Of a stretch of DNA of 64,000 nucleotides, positions 52,892 through 62,191 are shown piece by piece. How positions within the stretch are numbered: position 1 is the stretch's first letter; every line of letters begins with the position of its first letter. The DNA is from Mucilaginibacter rubeus. Lineage in GTDB: Bacteria > Bacteroidota > Bacteroidia > Sphingobacteriales > Sphingobacteriaceae. The position numbers and the translations under genes are program-made. Below the pieces are notes generated by a model, which had not been told where the DNA came from, searched no databases, and saw only the letters and a list, made by a program, of their open reading frames with translations. Location: the NCBI RefSeq assembly GCF_003286415.2, contig NZ_CP043450.1, positions 62,001 through 126,000 on the forward strand. Direction: 5' to 3'.

Positions 52892-53443
52892 ATGAATGTT
52901 TTAAAACTAACCAGGCGGGCATTGGCAATGCTTTGCTTAGCCCTTGTTTTTTGTTCGGGTTGCAAAAAGGAAAAGCAGCGTACTTACGCCTTATTACCTC
53001 CCGACCCGGAAGATGTAACTGCCCAGGGCGCGCTTTCCGTAAATATTGAAAATACAGGAGGGCCTTCGGCAACGGAAGGGTCAATAAGGGTAACCGACGG
53101 TTTGCTCGATACCAAATTCCTGATCTTTACTTACAAGCCTACTTTTTTTATTCAGCTTAAATTCAAACAGGCGCAGCACATCACCAGCTATACCCTTACA
53201 TCTGCTAATGATGCTCCGGAACGTGACCCCAAAAGCTGGACACTTTCCGGCTCAAATGATGGCGCGGCCTGGACAGATCTGGATACGCAAACCAATCAAA
53301 CCTTCGCTTCCCGCGGTCTAACCAAAAACTATGCGTTTGACAACACCAAAACATACACTTACTACAAGCTTAGCATAACAGCTAACGGTGGGAGTGCATT
53401 GTTCCAGTTAGCCGAGTGGCGGGTAACCAATGTGCCTTTGTAG
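52892..53443 (+). CDS. F5/8 type C (discoidin)-domain lipoprotein
   Basis: A 183-residue lipoprotein with lipobox VFCSGC. Residues ~45-180 form a discoidin/F5-8C galactose-binding-like domain: EGSIRVTDGLLDTKFLIFTY, QLKFKQAQHITSYTLTSANDAPERDPKSWTLSGSNDGAAWTDLDTQTNQ and YTYYKLSITANGGSALFQLAEWRV. These are the standard strands of the family (PF00754). It probably binds glycans at the cell surface as an accessory to the SusC/SusD pair that begins 51 bp downstream. Confidence 0.9.
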   Translation: MNVLKLTRRALAMLCLALVFCSGCKKEKQRTYALLPPDPEDVTAQGALSVNIENTGGPSATEGSIRVTDGLLDTKFLIFTYKPTFFIQLKFKQAQHITSYTLTSANDAPERDPKSWTLSGSNDGAAWTDLDTQTNQTFASRGLTKNYAFDNTKTYTYYKLSITANGGSALFQLAEWRVTNVPL

Positions 53444-53494
53444 GTACCGGCCCATAATCAATCAAAATACTTTTCAATTATCAAATAAGAAACT

Positions 53495-56400
53495 ATGTCA
53501 AAAAATCGACTCTTAAAAGTATTTCTTGCAAGCTTAAAGAATAACAAACTCATGTATATCGCCTTGGTATGCATGGCCTTTGTTATGAACGTACGGGCGC
53601 AGGAAACCCACCAGGCAATACCTGTAACCGGTACGGTTAAGGATGAATTTAACATAACGCTGCCCGGTGTAACTGTACGTAACCTTAAAACTAAAACAGG
53701 CTCAGTTACTAATGATAAAGGCCGCTTCAGTATCCAGGCCAGCCGCGGCGATTCAATAGCCGTTAGCTTTATCGGTTTCAGGACTTTTACCTTTGCCGTT
53801 AAGGACGAGATCAATTTTAATATCACTCTGCAGGCAGCAGCTAACAGCTTAAATGAGGTTGCTATTGTAGGTTACGGTCAACAGAAAAAGATCAGTGTAG
53901 TAGGCGCGCAATCAACGGTTAACCTCGAAGATATCAAGCAGCCGGTTGCTAACCTGAGCGCCACACTGGCCGGCCGTATCAGCGGTTTGGTTGGCGTACA
54001 GCGTTCGGGTCTGCCAGGTCAAAACGGAGCTGATCTCTGGATCCGTGGTATCTCCACCTTTAACTCGCAAAACAGCGCGGCACCGCTTATCGTTATTGAT
54101 GGTGTTCAGGGCAGGGACATTGATAACCTGGATGCTGAGGATATTTCATCATTCACTGTGTTGAAAGATGCTTCGGCCACAGCGGTTTATGGTGTTGCCG
54201 GTGCAAACGGTGTAATTATCGTAAACACTAAAAAAGGTGGTGCCGGTAAACCTAACCTAATGTTCAATTACAATGAAGGTATCACTTCATTTACCAAACG
54301 CCCCGAGTTAACAGACGGTGTAACTTACATGATGCTCCGGAACGAGGCACGTTTAGCCAGCGGCCAAAGCAAGGAGTACAGTAATAACTACATCAACTCA
54401 ACCATTAAAAATGAGGATCCTTACTTGTATCCTAATGTTGACTGGATGAAAGAGTTATATGGTAAAACCGCATACAACCGCAGAGCCAATTTCAGCGCGC
54501 GTGGTGGCACTGATAACTCAACGTATTACATTTCGGGTGCTTATTATGATGAGCAAAGTTTGCTGAAAACAGACCCTTCGCAGAGCTATGACGCAAGCAC
54601 CAGCTTTAAACGTTACAACTTTACGTCAAACGTAACTACCAACTGGACAAGTACTACCAAATTTGACCTTGGTGTACAAGGTAATATCTCTAACACCAAT
54701 TATCCGGCGGTTAACCTTGATCACCCTTATCAAAGCGTTCAGGATATTTTTAGCGCGGTAATGCAAACCAATCCGGTATTGTATCCAAAAATCTACCCAG
54801 GTAATCTTGTACCAGGTGTAAGTAACCAGGGCGCGCAGGAAAACCCGTGGGACCTTGCAACACAAAGAGGTTATACCAACCTGTTCAGTAACCAGATCTA
54901 TACCAACGCGAGGCTTACCCAGGATTTGAAGTTTTTAACTCCTGGCCTCTCAATTTCGGCTTTGTACTCTTTCGACGTTAACAACTCGCATGGCATCAGC
55001 AGGTACCGCAACCGTAACCTGTATTTAATTAACCGTGCCGACCCTTACGATGATAATGGTGATATCAATTTGAACATCATCAGGAGCGATGGATCTGATA
55101 ATTTATCATATCGCCGTTATAACGATGGTAACCGCCAGTTTTATACTGAGGCATCAATCAACTATGATCATACCTTCAGTAAAGACCATCACATTACAGC
55201 ATTAGCACTTTTTAACCAGCGTGAAATTACCCAGCAGTTTGCTGATGATGTTACCTCGTCGTTACCATACCGCAACCAGGGTTTGGTAGGCCGTACAACG
55301 TACTCATACCGCGACAAATATTTTGGCGAGGTTAACTTTGGTTACAACGGTTCTGAAAACTTCGCGCCAAGCAAAAAATCCGGTTTCTTCCCATCATTTG
55401 GTGTAGGCTGGGTTTTATCAAACGAAAAGTTTTATGAGCCAATAAAGCAGGTATTTGACTATTTCAAAATTCGTTACTCGGACGGTGTTGTGGGTGATGG
55501 TGGTAATGGCGGTCGTCGTTTTGGTTACCTTACCCTTGTTAAAACCGGCGATAACGACAACGGATATACCTTTGGCGATGGCGGTGCAAGTCATCAAATA
55601 GGGGGCACCTATATTACCAGCTACGGTACCGATGTACAATGGGCACGTTCACATAAACAAGATCTTGGTATCGAGTTTTACGCGCTTAAATCGGCTTTAT
55701 CAGTAACTGTCGATTTATTCCACGAGCGCAGGAGCGGCGTATTCCTGCAAAGGGGATCGTTACCTGCAATTGTAGGCCTTAACAGCAACCCGCTGGGTAA
55801 CTTTGGTATCATAACCAATAAAGGTATTGATGCAACAGTTCAGCTTAACCCAACTAAAATAGGTGCCTTTACCCTTGATGTGCGCGGTACCTTTACTTAC
55901 AACCGCGATAAGGTGATTGAGGATGATAGCCCGATTCAGCCTTATGCATATATGAATACAAGAGGTGTAAATTACCTTTCAACATTTGGTTATGTAGCTA
56001 CAGGCCTTTTCCAAAATCAGCAGGAAATTGATAGCGCCCCTAACCAGTCGAACTATTTTGGGACTGTGCGCCCCGGCGATATCAGGTACAAAGACCTTAA
56101 CGGCGATGGCAAAATTGATGAAAATGACCGTACCCGTATCGGTAACGGCGACGTCCCTACAACTACCTATGGTTTGGGCTTCAACCTTCAATACAAACAC
56201 TTCTACTTTGGTTTATTCTTCCAGGGTGTTGCCGGTGCCGACAGGCTGCTGAATGGCGATGGTATCATTCCGTTCAACAACAGCACCGGTCCTGAGCGTA
56301 GTAACTTATTCGCGGTAGCCGAAGACCGCTGGACACCTGAAAACCCAAATCCTAACGCGTTTTATCCTCGTTTGGCTTACGGTAACAGCGCAAACAAAAA

Positions 56401-56653
56401 TAACTCAGCGGCATCAACCTGGTGGGTTAAGGATATCAGCTTCATACGTTTAAAAACTGCCGATTTTGGCTACAACCTGCCTAAAGGTACTTTGAAAAGC
56501 ATAGGCCTTAAAAACGCGAGGGTTTATCTGCAAGGCTTTAACCTGTTGTACTGGAGCCCTTTCAAATTATGGGATCCGGAACTTAACACCACCAACGGTA
56601 CGGCTTATCCAAACGTAAGGACTGCAACACTTGGCGTACAAGCTAATTTTTAA
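53495..56653 (+). CDS. SusC/RagA TonB-dependent transporter (no STN domain)
   Basis: A 1052-residue outer-membrane transporter. The signal peptide ends near NVRAQ. A carboxypeptidase-regulatory-like domain follows (TGTVKDEFNITLPGVTVRNL), then the plug (VAIVGYGQQKKISVVGAQSTV, then LIVIDGVQGRDIDNLDAEDISSFTVLKDASATAVYGVAGANGVIIVNTK) and the barrel ending VQANF. No STN domain is present, so it does not signal through an ECF sigma factor; control by the LacI-like operators upstream is more likely. Its SusD partner follows after 20 bp. Confidence 0.96.
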   Translation: MSKNRLLKVFLASLKNNKLMYIALVCMAFVMNVRAQETHQAIPVTGTVKDEFNITLPGVTVRNLKTKTGSVTNDKGRFSIQASRGDSIAVSFIGFRTFTFAVKDEINFNITLQAAANSLNEVAIVGYGQQKKISVVGAQSTVNLEDIKQPVANLSATLAGRISGLVGVQRSGLPGQNGADLWIRGISTFNSQNSAAPLIVIDGVQGRDIDNLDAEDISSFTVLKDASATAVYGVAGANGVIIVNTKKGGAGKPNLMFNYNEGITSFTKRPELTDGVTYMMLRNEARLASGQSKEYSNNYINSTIKNEDPYLYPNVDWMKELYGKTAYNRRANFSARGGTDNSTYYISGAYYDEQSLLKTDPSQSYDASTSFKRYNFTSNVTTNWTSTTKFDLGVQGNISNTNYPAVNLDHPYQSVQDIFSAVMQTNPVLYPKIYPGNLVPGVSNQGAQENPWDLATQRGYTNLFSNQIYTNARLTQDLKFLTPGLSISALYSFDVNNSHGISRYRNRNLYLINRADPYDDNGDINLNIIRSDGSDNLSYRRYNDGNRQFYTEASINYDHTFSKDHHITALALFNQREITQQFADDVTSSLPYRNQGLVGRTTYSYRDKYFGEVNFGYNGSENFAPSKKSGFFPSFGVGWVLSNEKFYEPIKQVFDYFKIRYSDGVVGDGGNGGRRFGYLTLVKTGDNDNGYTFGDGGASHQIGGTYITSYGTDVQWARSHKQDLGIEFYALKSALSVTVDLFHERRSGVFLQRGSLPAIVGLNSNPLGNFGIITNKGIDATVQLNPTKIGAFTLDVRGTFTYNRDKVIEDDSPIQPYAYMNTRGVNYLSTFGYVATGLFQNQQEIDSAPNQSNYFGTVRPGDIRYKDLNGDGKIDENDRTRIGNGDVPTTTYGLGFNLQYKHFYFGLFFQGVAGADRLLNGDGIIPFNNSTGPERSNLFAVAEDRWTPENPNPNAFYPRLAYGNSANKNNSAASTWWVKDISFIRLKTADFGYNLPKGTLKSIGLKNARVYLQGFNLLYWSPFKLWDPELNTTNGTAYPNVRTATLGVQANF

Positions 56654-56673
56654 TTAAAAACGGAATTACAGAG

Positions 56674-58491
56674 ATGAAAAAAATTAAATATATAGGGTTG
56701 GGTTTGCTTATGTTAAGCATGGGCTCATGTAAAAAGTATCTTAACCAGGTGCCGGATGACGTGATCACGGTTGATAAGATCTTTGCTTCAAGAACCAATA
56801 CCGAAAGCTTTTTGGCTAATGTTTACCACTCATTACCCAATGAGTTATCGCAACGTTATAACGGTACTGATAATTCTGGTCCGTGGACTGCTTCTTCTGA
56901 CGAGGCAAAATACAACTGGGATTTTAACTACAGTAACAACATGAACAGCAGCACCTGGAAAAAGACGGATGCTGATGTTGGTTTTTATTGGAATAACTAT
57001 TACAAAGCCATAAGGAATGCAACGTTCTTTATGCAGAATATTGATAACGCCAATTCGAAGGAAATCCAGGCTTCTGATAAAAAAGTGTATAAAGCCGAGG
57101 CCCGTGGTTTGCGCGCTTTATATTATTTCTTTTTATTGCGTACCTACGGACCGGTGCCACTTATTGGCGATAAGATACTGGACATTAACGCGCCGGTATC
57201 AGATTTGCGCCTGCCGAGGGCTACTTTTGATCAGGGTATTGATTTTGTAGTATCAGAGCTTGATGCTGCATATCAGGATGTGCCTGTTACAACTGCCGAG
57301 CAGGAACTTGGACGTATTACAAAAGGTATTTGCAAAGCTTACAAGGTGGAGGCATTGTTGTTAAAAGCAAGCGCGTTGTATAATGGTAATACCGATTTCG
57401 CATCATTAAAAAATGCTGATGGTACCCAGTTGATCAGCCAAACCTATGACGTGGCTAAATGGGCGGCCGTAGCTACCGCGGCTAAGGATTTTATCAGCGA
57501 GTTTGTTCCCGGCACTTATGATCTTTATACCGAAAACGATGCTGATCCGTTTATGGCGGCTTACAAATCTTGCCGTAATGTAATGACCACCGATTGGAAT
57601 AAAGAGTGGATCTTTGCCCGGTCAAGAAGTGGTAATTACTCACAGTACGACCGTACACCTAAACATGTGGGAGCTCCTTATACCGATTCCGGCTACCAGG
57701 GTGCAGGCGCGTTAGGCGCAACACAAACCATGGTTGATGCTTACTTAATGGCAAACGGTTTGCCAATAAACGATCCGCAATCGGGATATGTAGCGACAGG
57801 ATTTTCAGATTTTAAAGCTCCTTTTGATACTAAGTTAAGAAGCACTTACAACGCCTGGGTAAATCGTGAGCCACGCTTTTATGTAGGGATTACTTACAAT
57901 AACAGCCTTTGGTTAAACCAGCAAAACGGCAGCGAAATAGTGACTAACTTTTTCTATAACGGAAACTCAGGCAGGTCGCAAAGTACTTCCGACGTATCGC
58001 CAACCGGTTACGTAGTACGTAAAAACGTTGCCAATAACGGTAATGGCCGCGGTGCGCTATTATTACGTTTGGCGCATATTTACCTTGATTACGTTGAGGC
58101 GCTGAATGAATCGGATCCGTCAAATGCCGATATCGTAAAATACCTGAACCTGATCCGCAAACGTGCAGGTGTGCCTCAGTACGGTAGTGGTGCCGGTGCA
58201 ATTGCTACACCATCGGGACAAGCGGCCATGAAAGATGCTATCCGTAGCGAACGCCGTATTGAGCTGGCCTTTGAGAACACCCGTTACTTTGATACCCGCA
58301 GGTGGAAAATTGCCGAAACTACCGATGCCGGTAATTTCTACGGTATGGATATGAGCAAAAGCGATAACGGCTTTTATAATAAAACGCTGTTAGAAACCCG
58401 TGTATTCAGGAAAGAAAGAGATTATCTGTTCCCGATTCCTTATAACGAGGTATTGAAAAATAATAACATGGTTCAAAACCCAGGCTGGTAA
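56674..58491 (+). CDS. SusD/RagB substrate-binding lipoprotein
   Basis: A 605-residue surface lipoprotein with lipobox LSMGSC followed by KKYLNQVPDDVITVDKIFASR. The TPR scaffold (KAEARGLRALYYFFLLRTYGPVPLIG), LLLRLAHIYLDYVEALNES, AIRSERRIELAFENTRYFDTRRWK and the terminal NNMVQNPGW are all SusD hallmarks. It partners the SusC gene just upstream. A terminator follows at 58522-58546. Confidence 0.95.
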   Translation: MKKIKYIGLGLLMLSMGSCKKYLNQVPDDVITVDKIFASRTNTESFLANVYHSLPNELSQRYNGTDNSGPWTASSDEAKYNWDFNYSNNMNSSTWKKTDADVGFYWNNYYKAIRNATFFMQNIDNANSKEIQASDKKVYKAEARGLRALYYFFLLRTYGPVPLIGDKILDINAPVSDLRLPRATFDQGIDFVVSELDAAYQDVPVTTAEQELGRITKGICKAYKVEALLLKASALYNGNTDFASLKNADGTQLISQTYDVAKWAAVATAAKDFISEFVPGTYDLYTENDADPFMAAYKSCRNVMTTDWNKEWIFARSRSGNYSQYDRTPKHVGAPYTDSGYQGAGALGATQTMVDAYLMANGLPINDPQSGYVATGFSDFKAPFDTKLRSTYNAWVNREPRFYVGITYNNSLWLNQQNGSEIVTNFFYNGNSGRSQSTSDVSPTGYVVRKNVANNGNGRGALLLRLAHIYLDYVEALNESDPSNADIVKYLNLIRKRAGVPQYGSGAGAIATPSGQAAMKDAIRSERRIELAFENTRYFDTRRWKIAETTDAGNFYGMDMSKSDNGFYNKTLLETRVFRKERDYLFPIPYNEVLKNNNMVQNPGW

Positions 58492-58521
58492 TCCGGTTTT
58501 TTATTGATATTATTGAGTCAG

Positions 58522-58546
58522 GCCCCGCTTAACGCGGGGCTTTTTT
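58522..58546 (+). terminator. Terminator after SusD of the second locus
   Basis: Stem GCCCCGC (58522-58528) / GCGGGGC (58534-58540), then six Ts. The two downstream protease genes are probably expressed by read-through or from their own promoter. Confidence 0.85.
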
Positions 58547-58560
58547 AGAAATCTGCCAAA

Positions 58561-59514
58561 ATGAAAAAAATAGTTTATTTAATGTGCCTTCTGGGGGTAG
58601 CGGTAACCGGTTGCAGCCAGAAAACAACTACGCATGCTAAACAGCCCGTTGTTAATGCCGATGTGCCGGCACCTGCTGCCACCTGGAAAGAGCACTGGTT
58701 TGAACATGCGCAAACACTTAACAGGGTATATTATGATACCAGTGTTGTAGTGTATTATGATGCCGATGTGAAACCATCTGTTACTTGGCCTAAAACTTAT
58801 ATGGCGCAGGCCTGGAACTATACCAAAAAAACTTACGGAAACTTCGGCGCAGATTCTCGCTTATATGCGGTGTTTCATGCCGGTAAATATTCCGGTGGGC
58901 ACCCCTCTACCTATATGGACGACAGCCATGATTATCACAACGTAACCGATTGTGGTTCATCTGACCCCAATGCCTGGACATCGGGTGTGGGTAATGATAT
59001 TGATCTATCAACACACGAAATTGGTCACATTGTTGAAGGTGCTGCAAAGGGTGTACATGGTTCACCTGCTTTTGGTATCTGGCATGATAGCAAGTGGATG
59101 GAGATTTACCAGTACGATGTTTATCTCGGCCTTGGCCGTAATGACGATGCCCTACGCTGGAAAAATATGAAGCTGACCACTACCGATGATTTTCCGCGTG
59201 CGGGTACCCACTGGTTCAAAGATTGGTTTTATCCCATCTATACCCAGCACGGACAAACCAAAGCCTTAAACAATTTCTTTGTGCTGTTGGCCAAATACTT
59301 CCCTAAGCAAACTTTCAACAACGGAAAAGAAAGCTACCCCGAATACTCACGGGATTTAAATATGGGCGAGTTTATCCATTTCTGGAGCGGCGCTGCCGGT
59401 ACTGATTTGAAGCAACTTGCATTAAATGCCTTCGGCGATAAAGATGAACACGGAAACAGCTGGATTACACAGCTTGAAAAAGCCCGGACAGATTTCCCGG
59501 GTGTTACTTACTAA
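58561..59514 (+). CDS. HExxH-motif lipoprotein, putative zinc metallopeptidase
   Basis: A 317-residue lipoprotein (lipobox AVTGC at about 14-18). It carries HEIGH at 152-156 in LSTHEIGHIVEGAAKG, an HExxH zinc site. A Glu in KWMEIYQYDVYLGLGRND some 28 residues later could be the third ligand. The rest (YDTSVVVYYDADV, LYAVFHAGKYSGGHPSTYMDDSHDYHN, GTHWFKDWFYPIYTQHG, GEFIHFWSGAAGTDLKQLALNAFG) has no family I can name. It lies directly after the SusCD pair and 15 bp before another HExxH gene, which suggests a role in trimming glycoprotein ligands. Confidence 0.7.
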   Translation: MKKIVYLMCLLGVAVTGCSQKTTTHAKQPVVNADVPAPAATWKEHWFEHAQTLNRVYYDTSVVVYYDADVKPSVTWPKTYMAQAWNYTKKTYGNFGADSRLYAVFHAGKYSGGHPSTYMDDSHDYHNVTDCGSSDPNAWTSGVGNDIDLSTHEIGHIVEGAAKGVHGSPAFGIWHDSKWMEIYQYDVYLGLGRNDDALRWKNMKLTTTDDFPRAGTHWFKDWFYPIYTQHGQTKALNNFFVLLAKYFPKQTFNNGKESYPEYSRDLNMGEFIHFWSGAAGTDLKQLALNAFGDKDEHGNSWITQLEKARTDFPGVTY

Positions 59515-59529
59515 TACAAAACTTTAAAA

Positions 59530-60534
59530 ATGATCAGGAAAAAACTATTATTCCTTGCTCTTTTATGCGCTGCAGGCACCTGCTTCGCGCAGGACAAGGA
59601 GAAAGAAAAAGACTTGCAAGAATATCATTTAAACCTGCCCGCTGATAGCAGTGTTTTAGATGCAAAATCGAAAGAAAAGCTTACAAAAGCGTTCTACAAA
59701 ATTTATCCCGACTTTGCCCGGGCCAATAGCTATCACACTAAAAAACATTTATCTGTTACTTTTGCCGATAGCCCTGCAATTACAGCGGAAGATGGTAAAA
59801 TGGAAATCAGTGCTGCCGTAGTTAAAGATCTGTCTGAAAAGAAACTGGAGAAAGCGATGGAAGCAGCGCTGGCAAAAAATTGGGCATCCGCAGATACCAT
59901 TAAAAAGAAAGGTTTTCAGTTGGTTTTCATTAACAAAAACCAACACATTGATCCGGCTGTACAGCAAAGCCTTATTGACACTTACTTCGAAATTTTTCCG
60001 GTGTTGATCAAAACCTTTAATAAAAAGACAACCAAAAGTGTGGTGTTTGTGACTGATACGGCATATGGTGGCGTAGCCGAGGCCAGCGGTAACCGTATCC
60101 TTTTCAGTACCAAATACCTGAAAGCCCATCCAACCGATATCGACGTGGTAACACATGAAACCATGCACCTTGTACAGGGCTACGGCTACAGCGCCGGACC
60201 TGTTTGGTTAACGGAAGGTATTGCCGATTATGTAAGGTATAAATATGGTGTTGATAACGTAGGTTCAAAATGGTATTTACCTGCTTTTAACAGCAAACAA
60301 AGCTACACCAACAGTTATCGCATCACCGCCCGCTTTTTTGTATGGCTGGAAAAAAATGTTAAACCGGGCTTAATTGCAGATCTGGATGTACTGTTGCGTG
60401 CCCATCAATACAATGATCAATCATGGGTAACCTTAACCGGCAAAAACCTTGACGCGCTTTGGGAAGCTTATAGTCAAAACCCCGCTGTGGAGTTAACTTA
60501 CAGCGATAAGGCAAAGCTTAAAAAGGGAGCATAA
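59530..60534 (+). CDS. Basic secretory protein (BSP)-family putative metallopeptidase
   Basis: A 334-residue exported protein (signal peptide to CFAQ). Residues ~165-320 match the plant/bacterial basic secretory protein family: SVVFVTDTAYGGVAEASGNRILFSTKYL, then DVVTHETMHLVQGYG with HETMH at 209-213, and PVWLTEGIADYVRYKYG. Then come SYTNSYRITARFFVWLEK and ALWEAYSQNP. The N-terminal ~160 residues are an additional lysine-rich region. BSP proteins are predicted zinc peptidases. It is the last gene of the second SusCD locus, and a REP-like repeat follows. Confidence 0.85.
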   Translation: MIRKKLLFLALLCAAGTCFAQDKEKEKDLQEYHLNLPADSSVLDAKSKEKLTKAFYKIYPDFARANSYHTKKHLSVTFADSPAITAEDGKMEISAAVVKDLSEKKLEKAMEAALAKNWASADTIKKKGFQLVFINKNQHIDPAVQQSLIDTYFEIFPVLIKTFNKKTTKSVVFVTDTAYGGVAEASGNRILFSTKYLKAHPTDIDVVTHETMHLVQGYGYSAGPVWLTEGIADYVRYKYGVDNVGSKWYLPAFNSKQSYTNSYRITARFFVWLEKNVKPGLIADLDVLLRAHQYNDQSWVTLTGKNLDALWEAYSQNPAVELTYSDKAKLKKGA

Positions 60535-60564
60535 TAAAAGCGGAAATCAAATCCCTCCATCACA

Positions 60565-60697
60565 CCGTCATTGCGAGGCACGAAGCAATCTCCGATTGGC
60601 AGAGCGGTTATGCAAATCCCCCTGTACAGTTCGCGATTGCTTCGTGCCTCGCAATGACGGGGTGGTGAGGATTGCTTCGTACCTTACAGCAATGACG
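60565..60697. repeat. REP/BIME-like inverted repeat element
   Basis: A perfect 26-bp inverted repeat: the left arm 60565-60590 begins CCGTCATTGCGAGGCACGAA, and the right arm 60635-60660 ends TCGTGCCTCGCAATGACGG. The arms are separated by 44 bases. A degenerate third copy of the right arm follows at about 60669-60697 (ATTGCTTCGTACC...AATGACG). The motif resembles a dispersed intergenic repeat that I associate with Sphingobacteriaceae. It lies between convergent genes (60534 and 60711), a typical place for REP elements. Confidence 0.85.
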
Positions 60698-60710
60698 TTG
60701 TAATTGGTAT

Positions 60711-62057
60711 CTATTTTTTCACCTGTTTCAAAATCCCCGGGTAAAGTACCCCATCAATATCTGTAAGCTGCAGATCAAGTAATGCGGCCACTATCGGGGC
60801 TATATCTTCCAGGCCCATCTGGTGAATGATCTTCTGATTGCTGATGCCTGAACCAAATGCTAAAAATCCCGTTTCTATCTCTTTAAAATCGGGGAAGTGA
60901 CCATGGGTACCACCGCTGCCACTGCGTAATGAGTTCCCATCCGTAGCATTGTTAAATGATACTCCTGGAATAGCTGCCAATGCCAATGATACCTGCGGAT
61001 CTGCCCCCAGTTCATCCAGTTGCTTACGTTCAATTACCCTGAAAAGCTTACGTTGAGGCGCAGGGGCTTGCTCAAGAAGCGTGCGCACCTGTTTCAGCAC
61101 TTTTTGGTCGTTGTTTTTTACGTACAGAAAAGTTGTTCCGCCTTGTTGAAAAAATTGGGCTTTCCAGTCGCCGTTTTGCAGGTTTTTGCCAACCAGTCCG
61201 GCGTTGGCCAGCCACACGTTAGGGGCAAGCTGTGTGTGGATGTTCACGAAACCATGATCGCCCACGATAAGGAAAGCGGTACTGTCTTTAATACCCGCAC
61301 GTTCGGTGGCTTCAATAATGCGGCCAATGTTACGGTCAATGTTGGCGACCGCTTTGCGAACGGTTGGCCCCATACGTCCTTCTGCATGGGCATAATGGTC
61401 AACGCAAACCAGGTGAACGGTTATTAAATTAGGTTTATGTTTTTCGATAAGATAGGAGGCCATGCGGGCCAGGTTATCATCGGTACTTAAGTGGCCATCC
61501 AGATCTCGGTTATACAACCTGCCGGTAGCATTTTGCTCCAGCTCTTCAAATAAACCCGTAGGGGTAGCATACTTACGGAACGGGCTTAGCGGATCGGGGA
61601 GTTTAGTATCACGCGCCGCATCGGGCATGTTATAATCAACAGGCGCATGTACGGATACCGGCCAAAGTACCGAAGCTGTTGTTAACCCCTTTTTATGAGC
61701 GGCTTCCCACAATGTTTCGGTTTTTATACGGCGGGCATCGGTATAGCCTAATTCACCTATCTGATCGGTGGTTTCAAATGGTGTATTGTAAAACACGCCG
61801 TGTTTTGCCGGGTATTTGCCGGTAATAATGGTGGTATGCGATGGATAAGTAACGGTTGGCATATCGCCGCGTACACCATCGGCATAAACACCATTGGCAG
61901 CAATTTCCATTAGGTTAATAGCACCCCAGCTTGGGTCTTTATAAAACTCGGGCCTGAAGCCGTCAATGCTGATCATGACCACGTATTTGGGCTTTTGAGC
62001 CCAAGCCGCGCATGTGCCTGCCAAAATAAAAAGCAGGGTTTTAAAAAATATCTTCAT
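60711..62057 (-). CDS. Ectonucleotide pyrophosphatase/phosphodiesterase-family protein
   Basis: A 448-residue exported enzyme of the alkaline-phosphatase superfamily (type I phosphodiesterase/nucleotide pyrophosphatase). After the signal peptide (to AAWAQ) come VVMISIDGFRPEFY with a metal-binding Asp, TVTYPSHTTIITGKYPAKHGV with the Thr nucleophile expected in TYPSHT, TVHLVCVDHYAHAEG, FLIVGDHGFVNIH and GGTHGHFPDF with further metal ligands. The complete set indicates an active phosphodiesterase. The frame is open back to 62096, but the ATG at 62057 gives the signal peptide. It follows a SusD gene on the same strand with a 134-bp gap that holds a dispersed repeat. Confidence 0.92.
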   Translation of the reverse strand: MKIFFKTLLFILAGTCAAWAQKPKYVVMISIDGFRPEFYKDPSWGAINLMEIAANGVYADGVRGDMPTVTYPSHTTIITGKYPAKHGVFYNTPFETTDQIGELGYTDARRIKTETLWEAAHKKGLTTASVLWPVSVHAPVDYNMPDAARDTKLPDPLSPFRKYATPTGLFEELEQNATGRLYNRDLDGHLSTDDNLARMASYLIEKHKPNLITVHLVCVDHYAHAEGRMGPTVRKAVANIDRNIGRIIEATERAGIKDSTAFLIVGDHGFVNIHTQLAPNVWLANAGLVGKNLQNGDWKAQFFQQGGTTFLYVKNNDQKVLKQVRTLLEQAPAPQRKLFRVIERKQLDELGADPQVSLALAAIPGVSFNNATDGNSLRSGSGGTHGHFPDFKEIETGFLAFGSGISNQKIIHQMGLEDIAPIVAALLDLQLTDIDGVLYPGILKQVKK

Positions 62058-62083
62058 AAATGATTTTTTAACAGAATGTTTAT

Positions 62084-62170
62084 TGTAGAGACGCATAGTT
62101 GCGTCTCCCGCTTTGTCAGGTTTTTAGCTGCTTGATTTGCATACGGGAGACGCAATTATGCATGTCTACA
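62084..62170. repeat. Second dispersed inverted repeat
   Basis: 27-base arms at 62084-62110 (starting TGTAGAGACGCATAGTTGCG) and 62144-62170 (ending TTATGCATGTCTACA) are complementary except for a few positions. Each arm also holds an internal palindrome (GAGACGC...GCGTCTC in the left arm). The element fills the gap between SusD and the phosphodiesterase gene. It differs in sequence from the REP-like element at 60565-60697. Confidence 0.75.
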
Positions 62171-62191
62171 TGAAATTGAAATGGCTATTAA

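Noticed and set aside
60565..62170. The two inverted repeats as ends of one insertion sequence around the phosphodiesterase gene
   Set aside because: The two elements have different sequences, each is itself a complete inverted repeat, and the gene between them is not a transposase.
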